Positions 51,778 to 61,600 of a stretch of DNA of 64,000 nucleotides are shown in pieces. The DNA is from Cetobacterium sp050033475. GTDB lineage: Bacteria > Fusobacteriota > Fusobacteriia > Fusobacteriales > Fusobacteriaceae. The position numbers and the translations under genes were made by a program. The notes beneath the pieces are model-generated. The model worked only from the letters and a program-made list of their open reading frames with translations, was not told the DNA's origin and did not search any database. The number at the start of each line of letters is the position of its first letter. The stretch's first letter is position 1. Location: the NCBI RefSeq assembly GCF_050033475.1, contig NZ_CP188322.1, positions 75,499 through 139,498 on the forward strand, given 5' to 3'.

Positions 51778-52176
51778 ATGATATTCCATCATGTATGTAT
51801 TCAAACAAATAATTATAAAAAATCTTTAGATTTTTATTGTAATATTTTAGGTTTTCAATTGGTAAAAGAAACTGAAAATTTCCATGGACGTTATTATAAT
51901 TCATGGCTAAAGTTAGATAACTTTTATATAGAACTCCAAACAGGAAAAGAAAATAAAAGTTTAAGAGAATGGTCATCTGATAATGAAGGGCCTATTCATA
52001 TTTCTTTTTTAGTTAAGGATGTACTTCAGTTTTATAAAAACATAAAAGATAAAGGGTATAATGATTTTAAGAAAAAAAATGGAACTGAAGAAATTTATAA
52101 AGTTGAAAATTCATATTTATTTAAAATTAAAGCTCCAGAAGGTACTGAAATTGAAATAAGAGAAGCTGATATCTAA
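51778..52176 (+). CDS. VOC (glyoxalase/bleomycin-resistance) superfamily protein
   Basis: The 132-residue protein has the VOC pattern: HHVCIQTNNYKKSLDFYCNI, LGFQLVKETENFHGRYYNSW, LKLDNFYIELQTG, then GPIHISFLVKDVLQFYKNIK and IKAPEGTEIEIREA. The His and Glu residues at strand ends (HHV, IELQ, HISF, IEIRE) could form the metal site. The reaction is unknown; a lactoylglutathione-lyase-like role is possible. AGAGGTG precedes the ATG. Confidence 0.85.
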   Translation: MIFHHVCIQTNNYKKSLDFYCNILGFQLVKETENFHGRYYNSWLKLDNFYIELQTGKENKSLREWSSDNEGPIHISFLVKDVLQFYKNIKDKGYNDFKKKNGTEEIYKVENSYLFKIKAPEGTEIEIREADI

Positions 52177-52180
52177 AAAA

Positions 52181-52216
52181 AAGACTTTCTTAGTTAATTA
52201 AACTAAGAAAGTCTTG
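52181..52216. terminator. Bidirectional hairpin terminator
   Basis: AAGACTTTCTTAGTT (52181-52195) and AACTAAGAAAGTCTT (52201-52215) form a 15-bp stem with a 5-base loop between convergent genes. Confidence 0.86.
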
Positions 52217-52221
52217 AAATA

Positions 52222-52464
52222 TTAACTTAAACAATTTAAAACTTTAATAGTTTCAGTTAATTCGATTGGGTCTATATCTAATAATGCTATTCCATTTTTT
52301 ACTTCTATTAAAGTAAAAATAAATTTTCTTCCATCTGGAAAAGTACAGATGAAATCTTTTCCATCAACACAATAAAAATCAATTTCTAGTTTTTCTAATC
52401 CTACAGCAATTCTGTTTTGAAAATCTTTTTCATTAATAAAGTTTCTATTTAACTCATATAACAT
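52222..52464 (-). CDS. Hypothetical 80-residue protein
   Basis: The small soluble protein (MLYELNRNFINEKDFQNRIA onward, with GKDFICTFPDGRKFIFTLIE and LLDIDPIELTETIKVL) has no recognised family. GGGGG precedes the ATG and a terminator follows, so it looks like a real single gene. It resembles a small adaptor or antitoxin-sized fold only in length. Confidence 0.6.
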   Translation of the reverse strand: MLYELNRNFINEKDFQNRIAVGLEKLEIDFYCVDGKDFICTFPDGRKFIFTLIEVKNGIALLDIDPIELTETIKVLNCLS

Positions 52465-52523
52465 AAGAATTCCCCCTTGAGTAAATTACTTTTGAATGTT
52501 TCATTTCATTAAGTATAGCATAT

Positions 52524-53174
52524 TTAATTTGTATAACATAAATATTTTTTGTTTTTCCCAATTTTTATTCTTTCTTTATAATCAGGCATATATTGCCCTA
52601 TATAATCATAAAATTCTTTTTGATGATGGGGATAAATTAAATGAGAAAGTTCATGCAATATAACATATTCAGCAAATTCTTTTGGATAATGAATAAGTTT
52701 AGAGCTAAGACTGATATTTTTGGTGTTATAATTGCATGAACCCCATTGACTTCTCGTATTTTTTATAGTTATTTTATTGATAGAAAGATTTGTTAAGGAT
52801 AAATATTTATTTGTTAATTTTTCTATTATAGGTAGAGAATTTTTAATTAACCAATCATTGATTAAATTTTTATGTTGGAATTCATTTTTAATATCTTTTG
52901 TATAAATATATAAATTAGAATCTTTTAATATAACTTTTTCTTCTTTAGATGAAGTTAAAATAATATTTAATGGGTTACCAAAAAAATAAACAAGATTTGG
53001 ATTTTTTTCTTCAAAAAGAGATAATTTATTTTCAATCCATGATTTTTTTTCTACTAAAATTTTATTTATTAAATCATCTGAATAATTTAAAGGAACTGTA
53101 AGAATTATTTCTTTTTTAGATAAAATTTTTAAATATATATTCTTAATATTTTTTTTTATAATAGTTATATTCAT
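52524..53174 (-). CDS. YgjP-like (DUF45) metallopeptidase
   Basis: The 216-residue protein has an N-terminal beta-rich part (NIYLKILSKKEIILTVPLNY), a central RSQWGSCNYNTKNISLSSKL segment and the zinc site VILHELSHLIYPHHQKEFYD (HELSH plus a later His), followed by MPDYKERI. This order is diagnostic of the YgjP/DUF45 (M48-related) family. It is cytoplasmic; its function is poorly known. AGGAG precedes the ATG. Confidence 0.9.
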   Translation of the reverse strand: MNITIIKKNIKNIYLKILSKKEIILTVPLNYSDDLINKILVEKKSWIENKLSLFEEKNPNLVYFFGNPLNIILTSSKEEKVILKDSNLYIYTKDIKNEFQHKNLINDWLIKNSLPIIEKLTNKYLSLTNLSINKITIKNTRSQWGSCNYNTKNISLSSKLIHYPKEFAEYVILHELSHLIYPHHQKEFYDYIGQYMPDYKERIKIGKNKKYLCYTN

Positions 53175-53206
53175 GTAATCTCCTAGGGGTTTCTTTTTAT
53201 TTTAGC

Positions 53207-53237
53207 AAAAAAAAAATCCTATGGAAACCCATAGGAT
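53207..53237 (-). terminator. Terminator of the rubredoxin gene
   Basis: TCCTATGG (53217-53224) pairs with CCATAGGA (53229-53236). On the minus strand it is followed by a long T-run (53207-53216 read in complement). Confidence 0.82.
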
Positions 53238-53246
53238 AATAAATTT

Positions 53247-53405
53247 TTATTGTTTTTCAAATTGATCTTTTGGAGCTTGACAAATAGGACATACCCAATC
53301 TTCAGGTAAATCTTCAAATTTAGTTCCAGGTTTTACTCCATTGTCTTCATCTCCAACTTCAGGATCATAAACATAACCACAAATTTTACAAACATATTTA
53401 TCCAT
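53247..53405 (-). CDS. Rubredoxin
   Basis: The 52-residue protein encoded on the minus strand begins MDKYVCKICGYVYDPEVGDE and ends with DWVCPICQAPKDQFEKQ. It has the two CxxCG/CPxCQ iron-binding motifs at the expected spacing and the conserved aromatic residues. It carries electrons in the cytoplasm, for example to rubrerythrin (2866-3408). GGAGG lies before the ATG at 53405 and a terminator follows. It is transcribed as a single gene. Confidence 0.95.
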   Translation of the reverse strand: MDKYVCKICGYVYDPEVGDEDNGVKPGTKFEDLPEDWVCPICQAPKDQFEKQ

Positions 53406-53470
53406 TGTAATCGCCTCCAATAATAACTTCTATGTTTGATTTTTCTATTAAAAAATAAAAATTCCTTTAA

Positions 53471-56400
53471 TTATTTTAATTTTAATATAGTTCCGTGTTC
53501 ACCTGGAATTGGAGAAGAAACTTCAATTTTTCTTATAATTTTATTTTTTAATTCATTCACATGGGTAATAATTCCCACTTTAAGTTTTTCATTTTTTTGA
53601 ATATTTTCCAAAGCTTCGATTACTTTATCTAAAAGTCCTTCATCTAAAGTTCCAAATCCTTCATCTAAGAAGAAAAACTCCAGTTGAACATTTCCCTTTA
53701 ATTGTAATTGATTGGAAAGAGCCAAAGCTAGAGAAAGTGATACTATAAATGTTTCTCCTCCAGAAAGAGTAGAGGCTTTTCTTTGAAATCCATTATTAAA
53801 TGCATCAATAATATAAAAATCACAATTGTCATCGATAGTTAATGTATATCGACCATTTGTTATTTTTTCTAATCGATCACTGGCAGAAAAAACAATAGAT
53901 TCTAATTTTTTAATAGCTAAAAATTTAACAAATTTACGACCGCTAATTTTTTTAAATAATTCCTCTGCTGTATCTAATTTTTTTAAAGTTTCAATTTCTT
54001 GTGAATTTATAAGTTCTAGTTCCTCAAGAAGTGATTCTGCTTCAAAAATTCTTTTTTCTAAGGAATTATATTCTTTAATTTTATTTTCATATAATAAATT
54101 AAACTCTTCAACTTTTAAAGAAATTATATTAAAAGTTTCTTCATCAAAATTTTCATTATTTATTTTTGATTTTATATGTTCAATTAAAGATAGAGTTTTA
54201 TCTAAAGATTTAGTATAGGTTTCAATTTTATTTTTCAAATCAGATATATATTTTTCATCAAAATAAAACTCTTTACTTTCTTCAATAGAATTAAAATTGA
54301 AATTTTTAAGTTCTTTAATAATAAAATTATTTTTGTTTTCAAATTCTATTTCTAAAGAAAGTAAATTATTTTTTTCAAAATTTATATTTATTTGAATTTC
54401 TTTTAAAGAACTCTTTAAATTATTAAGATAATCTTCAAATGTTTGTTTTTCTTGAGTAAGAATTTCAATATTGGATTTTAAATTATTATAAATTATTTCA
54501 TTTTCTTCAAGAATATTTTTTTCTTTAATAAGATTATTTATATCTGTATTCTCAAAAGATTTTATTAATAAATTATATTTTTCATGAAGTTCTTTCAACT
54601 CTATAGAATATATTTTTATAAAGTCTTCCATAGAATTTATTTTTAATCTTAAAGAATTTAAATCATTATTTTTGTCTTTATGTAATTTATCAATTTCATT
54701 TAATTTATTTTCTAGTAGAGTTTTATTAGTTTTTAAGTTATTTATATTTAAATTATTTTGAGAAAAATCATTTTTTAAAGATTCTAATTCAAATTTCAAT
54801 ATATTATAATCATTAAGTTTTAAGAAATTTTCACACTGTAAAAATTTTTCTTTTAAAATTGTAATATTATTTTCTTTTTTTAATTTATTTTGTAAAAGAG
54901 AATTATAAGAAATTTTTAGATTTTCTAATTCTTTAATATCAAAATCAGAGTCAATATGTTTAATAATACTTGGATGATCTAAACTACCACATAAAGGACA
55001 TGGAGTATTTGGTTTTAAATTTAAAGATAATTCATAAGCTAAATTTTCTAATTTTTTATTTTCTAAATCACCAATTTTATCAGTTAATTCTAAAAATTTA
55101 TTATTTAACATTTCTAATGCTATATTTTCATTTTCAAGTTCTTGTTCAATAGAAATTTTATTTTTTATTTCTTTTTCAATATTTAGAATAATATTATTTT
55201 TTAAAATTATATTATTATTTATCTTCTTAAGAATATCTTCATCAGGAATTTGAATATTTTTTAAATTGTTTAAAATATTTTCTTTTTCTTCTAAAATATT
55301 TTCGATAAAATTATTTATTTTAGCAATTTCATTATAAAAATAATTTAAGTCATTTTCCTGTTGTGAAATTCTTTGTTTTTTTTCTTCTATTAAATTATAT
55401 AAAGAAATTATTTTATCTAAAGTTCTAAGCTTTGTACTGTCAAAATTTAAATTTAATAAATTATTTTTATAATTTTCAAGATTTTCATATAAAGAAGCAA
55501 TTTCATTATTTTTTTCTTTAATTTTATTATCAATTTTTTTTTCTTTGCCAATAAGATTATTAAAAATTAATTTTTTATTAGAAATATTAAAATTCAAATT
55601 TTCTAATTCCTCAATATGAGGTTTTAGAGAAAGAGAGTTTTTATTTTTAATAATTATATTTTCCATTTGAATAATATTATTTTTATTAGCAGTTAACTTA
55701 AGAAGTTCTTCTTCATAGATTTTTAATTGATTATAAAGTTCTTTTAAAGATTTTAAATGAAGAAATTTTTCAAAATTATTTTCTTTATCAATTTTAATTT
55801 TATCTAAAGTAATATTTAAATTATTTTTTTCGTTAAGAAGATTTTTATATTCTTCCTTAGAAATAGAACCCTTTGAAATTTTTAAATACTCAAGTTTTTT
55901 AGCTTTATCTTTCCAAAACTCTCTTTCTTTAGTAACTTTTTCTTGAAGATCTTTACCATATTTTTCTAATTCAAAAATATTTTCCAGCATCTCCATTTTT
56001 TCTAATCCTTTTAATTTTAAAAAGTCACTAAATTTACCTTGAGGTAAAACAACTGAACGCATAAAATCCTTAGCTGAAATTCCTAATTCTTTTTTTAATT
56101 CAATATCAACATCTCTAACCTTACTTGCTATAATTTCATCATTTTTTTTAAAAATAGGATTACTAGGTTTAATATCGCCTTTTTTATTTTTTTTATATTC
56201 TCTGAAAACTTCAAATATATTATCTCCTAAGGAAAATTCAAATTTAACCTGTAATTTGTCAGAACTATCATTTAAAGAAGACTCTATTTTATCATTACTA
56301 TCATTAGTTCTAGGAATTTGATTATATAAAGCTAAAATAATTGCATCTAAGATTGTACTTTTTCCACTTCCAGTTTCTCCAAAAATTCCAAATAAACCAT

Positions 56401-56482
56401 ATTCTGTTAATTTTTCAAAATCAATTATTTGTTTTTCTTGAAAACTTTGAAGTCCTGAAATTTCTAATTTTATAGGTTTCAT
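53471..56482 (-). CDS. sbcC: Exonuclease SbcC
   Basis: The 1003-residue SMC-like ATPase has Walker A FGETGSGKST (residues 35-43), a Q-loop SVVLPQGKFSDFL, and two long coiled coils on either side of the zinc hook CPLCG near residue 495. The C-terminal signature LSGGETFIVSLSLALAL and Walker B EFFFLDEGFGTLDE complete the ABC site. With SbcD it forms a nuclease that processes hairpins and DNA ends. It starts at the end of sbcD with a 1-bp overlap (TAATG). Confidence 0.95.
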   Translation of the reverse strand: MKPIKLEISGLQSFQEKQIIDFEKLTEYGLFGIFGETGSGKSTILDAIILALYNQIPRTNDSNDKIESSLNDSSDKLQVKFEFSLGDNIFEVFREYKKNKKGDIKPSNPIFKKNDEIIASKVRDVDIELKKELGISAKDFMRSVVLPQGKFSDFLKLKGLEKMEMLENIFELEKYGKDLQEKVTKEREFWKDKAKKLEYLKISKGSISKEEYKNLLNEKNNLNITLDKIKIDKENNFEKFLHLKSLKELYNQLKIYEEELLKLTANKNNIIQMENIIIKNKNSLSLKPHIEELENLNFNISNKKLIFNNLIGKEKKIDNKIKEKNNEIASLYENLENYKNNLLNLNFDSTKLRTLDKIISLYNLIEEKKQRISQQENDLNYFYNEIAKINNFIENILEEKENILNNLKNIQIPDEDILKKINNNIILKNNIILNIEKEIKNKISIEQELENENIALEMLNNKFLELTDKIGDLENKKLENLAYELSLNLKPNTPCPLCGSLDHPSIIKHIDSDFDIKELENLKISYNSLLQNKLKKENNITILKEKFLQCENFLKLNDYNILKFELESLKNDFSQNNLNINNLKTNKTLLENKLNEIDKLHKDKNNDLNSLRLKINSMEDFIKIYSIELKELHEKYNLLIKSFENTDINNLIKEKNILEENEIIYNNLKSNIEILTQEKQTFEDYLNNLKSSLKEIQININFEKNNLLSLEIEFENKNNFIIKELKNFNFNSIEESKEFYFDEKYISDLKNKIETYTKSLDKTLSLIEHIKSKINNENFDEETFNIISLKVEEFNLLYENKIKEYNSLEKRIFEAESLLEELELINSQEIETLKKLDTAEELFKKISGRKFVKFLAIKKLESIVFSASDRLEKITNGRYTLTIDDNCDFYIIDAFNNGFQRKASTLSGGETFIVSLSLALALSNQLQLKGNVQLEFFFLDEGFGTLDEGLLDKVIEALENIQKNEKLKVGIITHVNELKNKIIRKIEVSSPIPGEHGTILKLK

Positions 56483-57648
56483 TAGTTTTCCTCCGAAATA
56501 AGTTTTGTAAATAAATTAGTAACTTCTTTTGAAGGTTGAATATTATCAAAAGTTTTATAAAACTCTTCAAAAGCTTCTAAAATATTTTGTGGATTATCAA
56601 AATTAATTTCTTTTGTTTTTGTAATATTTTTCTCAATAATTGGAATAATTTCCAATATATTTTTATTTTCTTTAATTTTTTTCAATTCTGAGACAGTTAA
56701 ATATTTATCAGTTTTAATTTTTAAATAAATCCATTCTTCTTGAGTTTTTAAAATTTCTGATAAGTTGATTGCTTCATCTATCGATGAAGCGGTATATTCT
56801 TTTATAGGTTTATAATTTTCTAGAAAAATATCTTTTACTTCTGTATCTAAATTTCCATTAATAGTTGCAATTAATATTTTTTTATCATATTTATTTTCAG
56901 TAATTCTATATTCGATTGGAGAACCACAATAATAGGCTCTTTTTTCTTTAAAAGCCATTGGTTTATGAACGTGACCTAGGGCAATATAGTCAACATCTGG
57001 TAAATCAGAAGGATGAACAGCCATAGCACCACCTAACTCAATATTTTTTTCATCTTCAGCTTTAGAAGAACCACAAAGAAATATGTGGGTCATTATTACT
57101 GCTGGAATGGAAGGATTTCTATCTAAAAGACCTTCGTAAAAAATATTTTTAATTCTTTTTGAAAATTCTCCTTCTTTAAAAGTTTCATTTAAAGTTGTTT
57201 CATTAGGATATGGTAAAGAATATAAAAATAATTCTTTAGAATTTATATTAATATTTATATATCCAGGGCCACTGGATGTAATTTTAGCATTTCCGTAATC
57301 GCCAGTTGGAATTATTTCAAAGGGTTTTTGATAAATTATAATTCCAAAATCATGAGCTAAAGGTGAAATTGCAGATAATCTTTGAGGATTATCATGGTTT
57401 CCTGGAATAATGATTGTTGGAAATTTACCATTATGTGATAAATCTTTTATAGTTTTAAAAAACAATGCTTCAGCTTCAGCACTAGGATTGGGTGTATCAA
57501 AAATATCACCAGCAATTAATATTAAGTCTGGTTTTTCTTCAATAACAATTGAATTCAATTTATTTAAAAATTTAGATTGTTCATCTATTCTTTTTTGACC
57601 TTCTAATTTTTTTCCCAGATGCCAATCAGAAGTATGTAAAATTTTCAA
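56482..57648 (-). CDS. sbcD: Exonuclease SbcD
   Basis: The 388-residue calcineurin-like phosphoesterase has the metal-binding blocks HTSDWHLGKKL, AGDIFDTPNPS, IPGNHDNPQRL, VIMTHIFLCGS and ALGHVHKP. It is the Mre11 equivalent that provides the nuclease site of SbcCD. The start is a TTG preceded by GAGGGGG. It is co-transcribed and translationally coupled with sbcC. Confidence 0.95.
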   Translation of the reverse strand: MKILHTSDWHLGKKLEGQKRIDEQSKFLNKLNSIVIEEKPDLILIAGDIFDTPNPSAEAEALFFKTIKDLSHNGKFPTIIIPGNHDNPQRLSAISPLAHDFGIIIYQKPFEIIPTGDYGNAKITSSGPGYINININSKELFLYSLPYPNETTLNETFKEGEFSKRIKNIFYEGLLDRNPSIPAVIMTHIFLCGSSKAEDEKNIELGGAMAVHPSDLPDVDYIALGHVHKPMAFKEKRAYYCGSPIEYRITENKYDKKILIATINGNLDTEVKDIFLENYKPIKEYTASSIDEAINLSEILKTQEEWIYLKIKTDKYLTVSELKKIKENKNILEIIPIIEKNITKTKEINFDNPQNILEAFEEFYKTFDNIQPSKEVTNLFTKLISEEN

Positions 57649-57777
57649 TTAATAACCCCCTCATAAATATTTCTATATATTAAAAGTATATTATAGAGCT
57701 AAAAAAATATAAATATTTTTTATTTAATTATTTATAAAAATAGAGGAAGAATACTTAAAAAATTGAAATAACTATTA

Positions 57778-58269
57778 TCAAATATTTATCCAATATTTAT
57801 AGAAAAAATCATTATTTTCAAAAAGAATACCATTAAAATTTTCTATAATTTTTATTGAAGAATAATTATTTTTTAAAACAGTTACAAGTATTCGATTCAA
57901 CTCTCTTTTTTTTAATAAAGAAAGTCCATATTGAAAAATAATATTTCCATATCCTTGATTTCTAAAATTAGGATGGATATAATAACTCAAATGACCTCCT
58001 TTAAAGAAAAAATCATTATTAAGTCTAGTTCTAATTTTTAAAAGACCAATAATTTTATTTTTTAGTATTAAACAAAAAATTTCTTCTGGTATTTCTGTAA
58101 AAGAAAAAGTATCTTCTTTATTTTTAAAATGGAAAATAAAATCTTGAAAATTTTCAAACTCTTCAGGTGATTCAATAAAAAATCCATTTTCATTTTGATT
58201 AACTTCTTTATAAAATGAAAGAATATTTTTTTCCGATTCAAAAATTAATTTTTTTATTTTGTATTGCAT
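57778..58269 (-). CDS. GNAT-family acetyltransferase
   Basis: The 163-residue protein has GNAT motif A in HLSYYIHPNFRNQGYGNIIF (RxxGYG acetyl-CoA loop), followed by YGLSLLKKRELNRILVTVLK, NNYSSIKIIENF and the closing ILFENNDFFYKYW. It acetylates an unknown amine. AAGGAG precedes the ATG. It is divergent from a small membrane-protein gene. Confidence 0.87.
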   Translation of the reverse strand: MQYKIKKLIFESEKNILSFYKEVNQNENGFFIESPEEFENFQDFIFHFKNKEDTFSFTEIPEEIFCLILKNKIIGLLKIRTRLNNDFFFKGGHLSYYIHPNFRNQGYGNIIFQYGLSLLKKRELNRILVTVLKNNYSSIKIIENFNGILFENNDFFYKYWINI

Positions 58270-58303
58270 ATAACTCCTTAAAAAATTATCTGCGGAGGAT
58301 AAA

Positions 58304-58786
58304 ATGACTTTAAAAGAAAAAATAGAATATGTTTTAGAAGATAAATTTAATATATATAAATTTCAATTAAAAAGTTCTTGGTTTTGGTTTAAAATTTTAA
58401 TTGTTTTTTTTATTTTAAATATATTAGGAATTACTTCCTTTCCAGTCATATTATTTGCAGTAGCTTTTGAATTTAATTTGTTCTCCTATCCAATATGGAT
58501 TACATTTGTTATAACGTATTTAATATCTATTATACTTTTTTTTCTATTTTTTTCTATTTATTTATTGATAATTGCAAAAAGAAAAGTTCCATGGAATGAA
58601 AAAGAGAAGGTAATGAAAATTTACAAAATGTTAAAATATAATCCTAGAAAAAAAGAATTTAATCTAAAAAAATTAGAGCAATTAGGTTTAGATTATAATT
58701 TAACAAATTTAAATGAAATTTTAAAATTAGAGGAACATATTTTGAGAAATATAAGAAGAGATATAAAACAAGGAAAATATGATTAA
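58304..58786 (+). CDS. Hypothetical membrane protein
   Basis: The 160-residue protein has two long hydrophobic segments (FKILIVFFILNILGITSFPV, IWITFVITYLISIILFFLFF) flanked by charged N- and C-terminal regions. The C-terminal third is helical and basic (KIYKMLKYNPRKKEF, LEEHILRNIRRDIKQGKYD). No family is recognised. GGAGG precedes the ATG and a terminator follows. Confidence 0.7.
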   Translation: MTLKEKIEYVLEDKFNIYKFQLKSSWFWFKILIVFFILNILGITSFPVILFAVAFEFNLFSYPIWITFVITYLISIILFFLFFSIYLLIIAKRKVPWNEKEKVMKIYKMLKYNPRKKEFNLKKLEQLGLDYNLTNLNEILKLEEHILRNIRRDIKQGKYD

Positions 58787-58791
58787 AAAAA

Positions 58792-58818
58792 TAGAGAGTC
58801 ATATTAGACTCTCTAAAA
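58792..58818. terminator. Bidirectional hairpin terminator
   Basis: TAGAGAGTC (58792-58800) pairs with GACTCTCTA (58807-58815), with A residues on the left and A/T on the right, between convergent genes. Confidence 0.8.
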
Positions 58819-59214
58819 TTTAATTTGTTCAATAAGTTCTTTAATTTCTTCTTCAATATATAAATCATCTAAAAATTCTTCAATCCAAAGATATTTTTCT
58901 TGATAAATTTTTAGCATAGCAATAGCAGTAGCTTTTACAATAGGAGTTTCACTCCAACAAGCCCCTTCTAAAAATCTCAAATCATTTTCTTTTAAGTTAT
59001 CAATATTATTAATAATATTTAAACAATGATCACAAATAAAAATACAATTATCAAAAGTGGGCTCCTTAGGAACTGGTGGAACTTCAAAAATAGTTAGATG
59101 AACTTTTCCTGCGTTACAAAGCTCACATTTTGCTTTCGAACGTCTAGTTAAATCCTTTCCAAAATCACCGACTCTGCTAAGATTTTCTTTATAATTTTTC
59201 TTTTTGTTTGCCAT
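58813..59214 (-). CDS. PhnA-type zinc-ribbon protein (CELC form)
   Basis: The protein of about 133 residues has RRSKAKCELCNAGKVHLTIF, EVPPVPKEPTFDNCIFICDH and CLNIINNIDNLKENDLRFLE, with paired Cys likely binding zinc. GACWSETPIVKATAIAMLK follows, then an acidic helical tail. The CELC...VPP...CxxC...W-SE-P pattern matches the second kind of PhnA-like protein, distinct from YjdM at 38578. Function unknown. The ATG at 59214 follows GGAGG; the frame extends further upstream without a ribosome site. Confidence 0.75.
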   Translation of the reverse strand: MANKKKNYKENLSRVGDFGKDLTRRSKAKCELCNAGKVHLTIFEVPPVPKEPTFDNCIFICDHCLNIINNIDNLKENDLRFLEGACWSETPIVKATAIAMLKIYQEKYLWIEEFLDDLYIEEEIKELIEQIKF

Positions 59215-59382
59215 GATTAATTCCTCCAATTTTATTCCCCACAACCTCTTATTGTACTCCTTTTTTTTTAAAATACAAATAAAATTTTATTCAAGTAAAA
59301 AAAAATACAAGGAAATTTAAAGAATAAATACTATAAAAATATAGAGCATATATTTTGCGTAATTTTCTTGGAGGAAATAATA

Positions 59383-61332
59383 ATGGAAAAAGAAAGAATA
59401 AAAGTTTCTTTGGGATCTTTATTAGTTGCCTTAGGAATTGTATATGGAGACATAGGAACTTCACCATTGTATGTAATGAAAGCAATACTTAGTACAAATA
59501 ATTATAATACTACTTATGATTTAGTATTAGGTGGAGTATCTTTAGTTTTTTGGACTTTAACTTTACAAACAACAATTAAATATGTTATTTTAACATTGAA
59601 GGCAGATAACAATGGAGAAGGTGGAATTTTTTCCTTATATACTCTGTTAAAAAATAAAACTTTGTGGCTGAGTTTTATTGCAATTATTGGTGGAGCTGCA
59701 CTTTTGGCAGATGGAATGATAACCCCACCTGTTACAGTTACATCAGCTATTGAAGGATTAAACATTATTTTGCCATTAAAAACAGATACAATAGTTTTTA
59801 TTGTATTTATAATTCTATCAATATTATTTATTTTTCAAAAATTTGGTACAGAAAAAATTGGACGAATCTTTGGACCTCTAATGTTTATTTGGTTTAGTAT
59901 GTTGGGCATTTTGGGATTTAAAGAAATATTAAAATATCCAGAAATTTTAAAAGCCTTGAATCCCTACTATGGAATACATTTATTAATAATTGATCCTGAA
60001 AAAGTATATATTTTAGGAGCAGTTTTTTTATGTACAACTGGGGCAGAGGCTTTATATTCAGATCTAGGTCATTGTGGAAGAAAGAATATATATTATACAT
60101 GGATTTTTGTAAAAACTAGTTTAGTATTAAATTATTTAGGACAAGGAGCTTATTTATTATTACACAATGGTGAATATATTAATGATAATCCATTTTTTCT
60201 AATTATGCCAAAACATTTTATTTTAGCAGGAGTTGTAATATCAACTTTTGCTGCAATAATAGCTAGTCAGGCATTAATTTCAGGATCTTTTACATTAATA
60301 TCAGAAGCTATGAAATTAAATTTTTTTCCAAGACTACATGTAAGATATCCTAATGATCAAAAGGGACAAATATATATTCCCTGTGTAAATTATACATTCT
60401 ATTTAGGATGTCTATTTATAACTTTTTTCTTTAAAAAATCAGAAAATATGGAAGCGGCTTATGGATTGGCAATTATTGTTACAATGATGATGACAACAAT
60501 TTTATTATCTCACTATATTAGAATTAATAAACAAAAAATTATATGGGGTTATTGTGTGCTGTGTATATTTTTAACTATTGAGAGTAGCTTTTTATATGCC
60601 AATATATTTAAAATATTTACAGGTGGATATGTAACTTTAATAATTGCAGGATTACTAATATTTATAATGTATGTTTGGAGATATGGAAGCTCAATTAAAA
60701 CTAGATACGTTTTTTATAAAAATATATTAAATTATGTGGATAAGTTTAAAGAATTAGAAGCAGATATGGAGTTACCATTATATTCAACCCACTTAGTTTA
60801 TTTGACCAAATCCAAAAGATGGGATGAATTAGAAACAAAAATATTATTTTCTATTTTTAATAAATCTCCTAAAAGATCGAAATACTATTGGTTTGTTAAT
60901 ATTGAAGTCACAGATGAGCCACATACAGAGGAATATATGGTTAAAACAATTGTTCCAAATCAAATTTTTGCAGTTAGATTTAGACTAGGTTTTAGAATAA
61001 ATCAAGGAATTAATATTTTATTGAGACAAGTAATAAAAGATTTAGTTGCTAATGGAGAGTTATGTTATACTCCAAAATCTTATATGATTTCTGATGAAAG
61101 TAGATGTACTGTTGGTGATTTTAAGTTTATAATATTGGAAGAAATATTATCAAATGAAAATAATTTAAAACCATGGGATAATTTTATAATGACATTAAAA
61201 TTAGCAATAAAGAAAGTAACTGTATCTCCAGAAAAATGGTTTGGAATAGATACAAGTATTGTTCATGTGGAAAGAGCTCCAATCATAATATGTAGTAGTA
61301 AAGAAAAAAATAATTTAAAAAAAATTAACTAA
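59383..61332 (+). CDS. kup: Kup-type potassium uptake permease
   Basis: The protein of about 649 residues has twelve membrane segments and Kup signatures GIVYGDIGTSPLYVMKAI, DNNGEGGIFSLYTLL, ADGMITPPVTVTSAIEGL and TTGAEALYSDLGHCGRKNI. A cytoplasmic C-terminal region ends SPEKWFGIDTSIVHVERAPI. It takes up potassium with protons at low affinity for control of turgor. The ATG at 59383 follows GGAGG; the TTG at 59368 overlaps that site. The HMA gene follows 11 bp downstream. Confidence 0.95.
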   Translation: MEKERIKVSLGSLLVALGIVYGDIGTSPLYVMKAILSTNNYNTTYDLVLGGVSLVFWTLTLQTTIKYVILTLKADNNGEGGIFSLYTLLKNKTLWLSFIAIIGGAALLADGMITPPVTVTSAIEGLNIILPLKTDTIVFIVFIILSILFIFQKFGTEKIGRIFGPLMFIWFSMLGILGFKEILKYPEILKALNPYYGIHLLIIDPEKVYILGAVFLCTTGAEALYSDLGHCGRKNIYYTWIFVKTSLVLNYLGQGAYLLLHNGEYINDNPFFLIMPKHFILAGVVISTFAAIIASQALISGSFTLISEAMKLNFFPRLHVRYPNDQKGQIYIPCVNYTFYLGCLFITFFFKKSENMEAAYGLAIIVTMMMTTILLSHYIRINKQKIIWGYCVLCIFLTIESSFLYANIFKIFTGGYVTLIIAGLLIFIMYVWRYGSSIKTRYVFYKNILNYVDKFKELEADMELPLYSTHLVYLTKSKRWDELETKILFSIFNKSPKRSKYYWFVNIEVTDEPHTEEYMVKTIVPNQIFAVRFRLGFRINQGINILLRQVIKDLVANGELCYTPKSYMISDESRCTVGDFKFIILEEILSNENNLKPWDNFIMTLKLAIKKVTVSPEKWFGIDTSIVHVERAPIIICSSKEKNNLKKIN

Positions 61333-61343
61333 AGGAGTAAATT

Positions 61344-61550
61344 ATGGAAAAAAAATATATTTTAGAAAATATTAAATGCCCATCATGTGTGAAATTAGTT
61401 GAAATGACTTTAAATAGTGAAGATGGAGTAAAAACAGCAAAAGTAAATTTAGAAGATAAAAGTTTAAATATAGAATTTGACTCAAATATTATATCTGAAG
61501 ATAAATTAAAAGAAATTTTAAAAGATATAGATCATTCAGTGGTTAAATAG
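61344..61550 (+). CDS. Heavy-metal-associated (CopZ-like) domain protein
   Basis: The 68-residue HMA domain has the metal-binding pair in NIKCPSCVKLVEMTLNSEDG (CxxC) and the closing KLKEILKDIDHSVVK. The middle Pro-Ser replaces the more usual Ser/Ala-His. It could carry copper or another soft metal, but no ATPase partner is near; it follows kup by 11 bp. AAAGGAG precedes the ATG. Confidence 0.87.
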   Translation: MEKKYILENIKCPSCVKLVEMTLNSEDGVKTAKVNLEDKSLNIEFDSNIISEDKLKEILKDIDHSVVK

Positions 61551-61559
61551 TTATAATAA

Positions 61560-61600
61560 AAAGAGAACTCAAAGTTAAAGAGAGTTCTCTTTATTTTTTT
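61560..61600. terminator. Bidirectional hairpin terminator
   Basis: AAAGAGAACTC (61560-61570) pairs with GAGTTCTCTTT (61582-61592), with T residues after and A residues before, between the convergent HMA and TrkA-C genes. Confidence 0.86.

Noticed and set aside
53826..54218. 130-codon plus-strand frame within sbcC
   Set aside because: It is antisense to the conserved ATPase end of SbcC and has no independent support.
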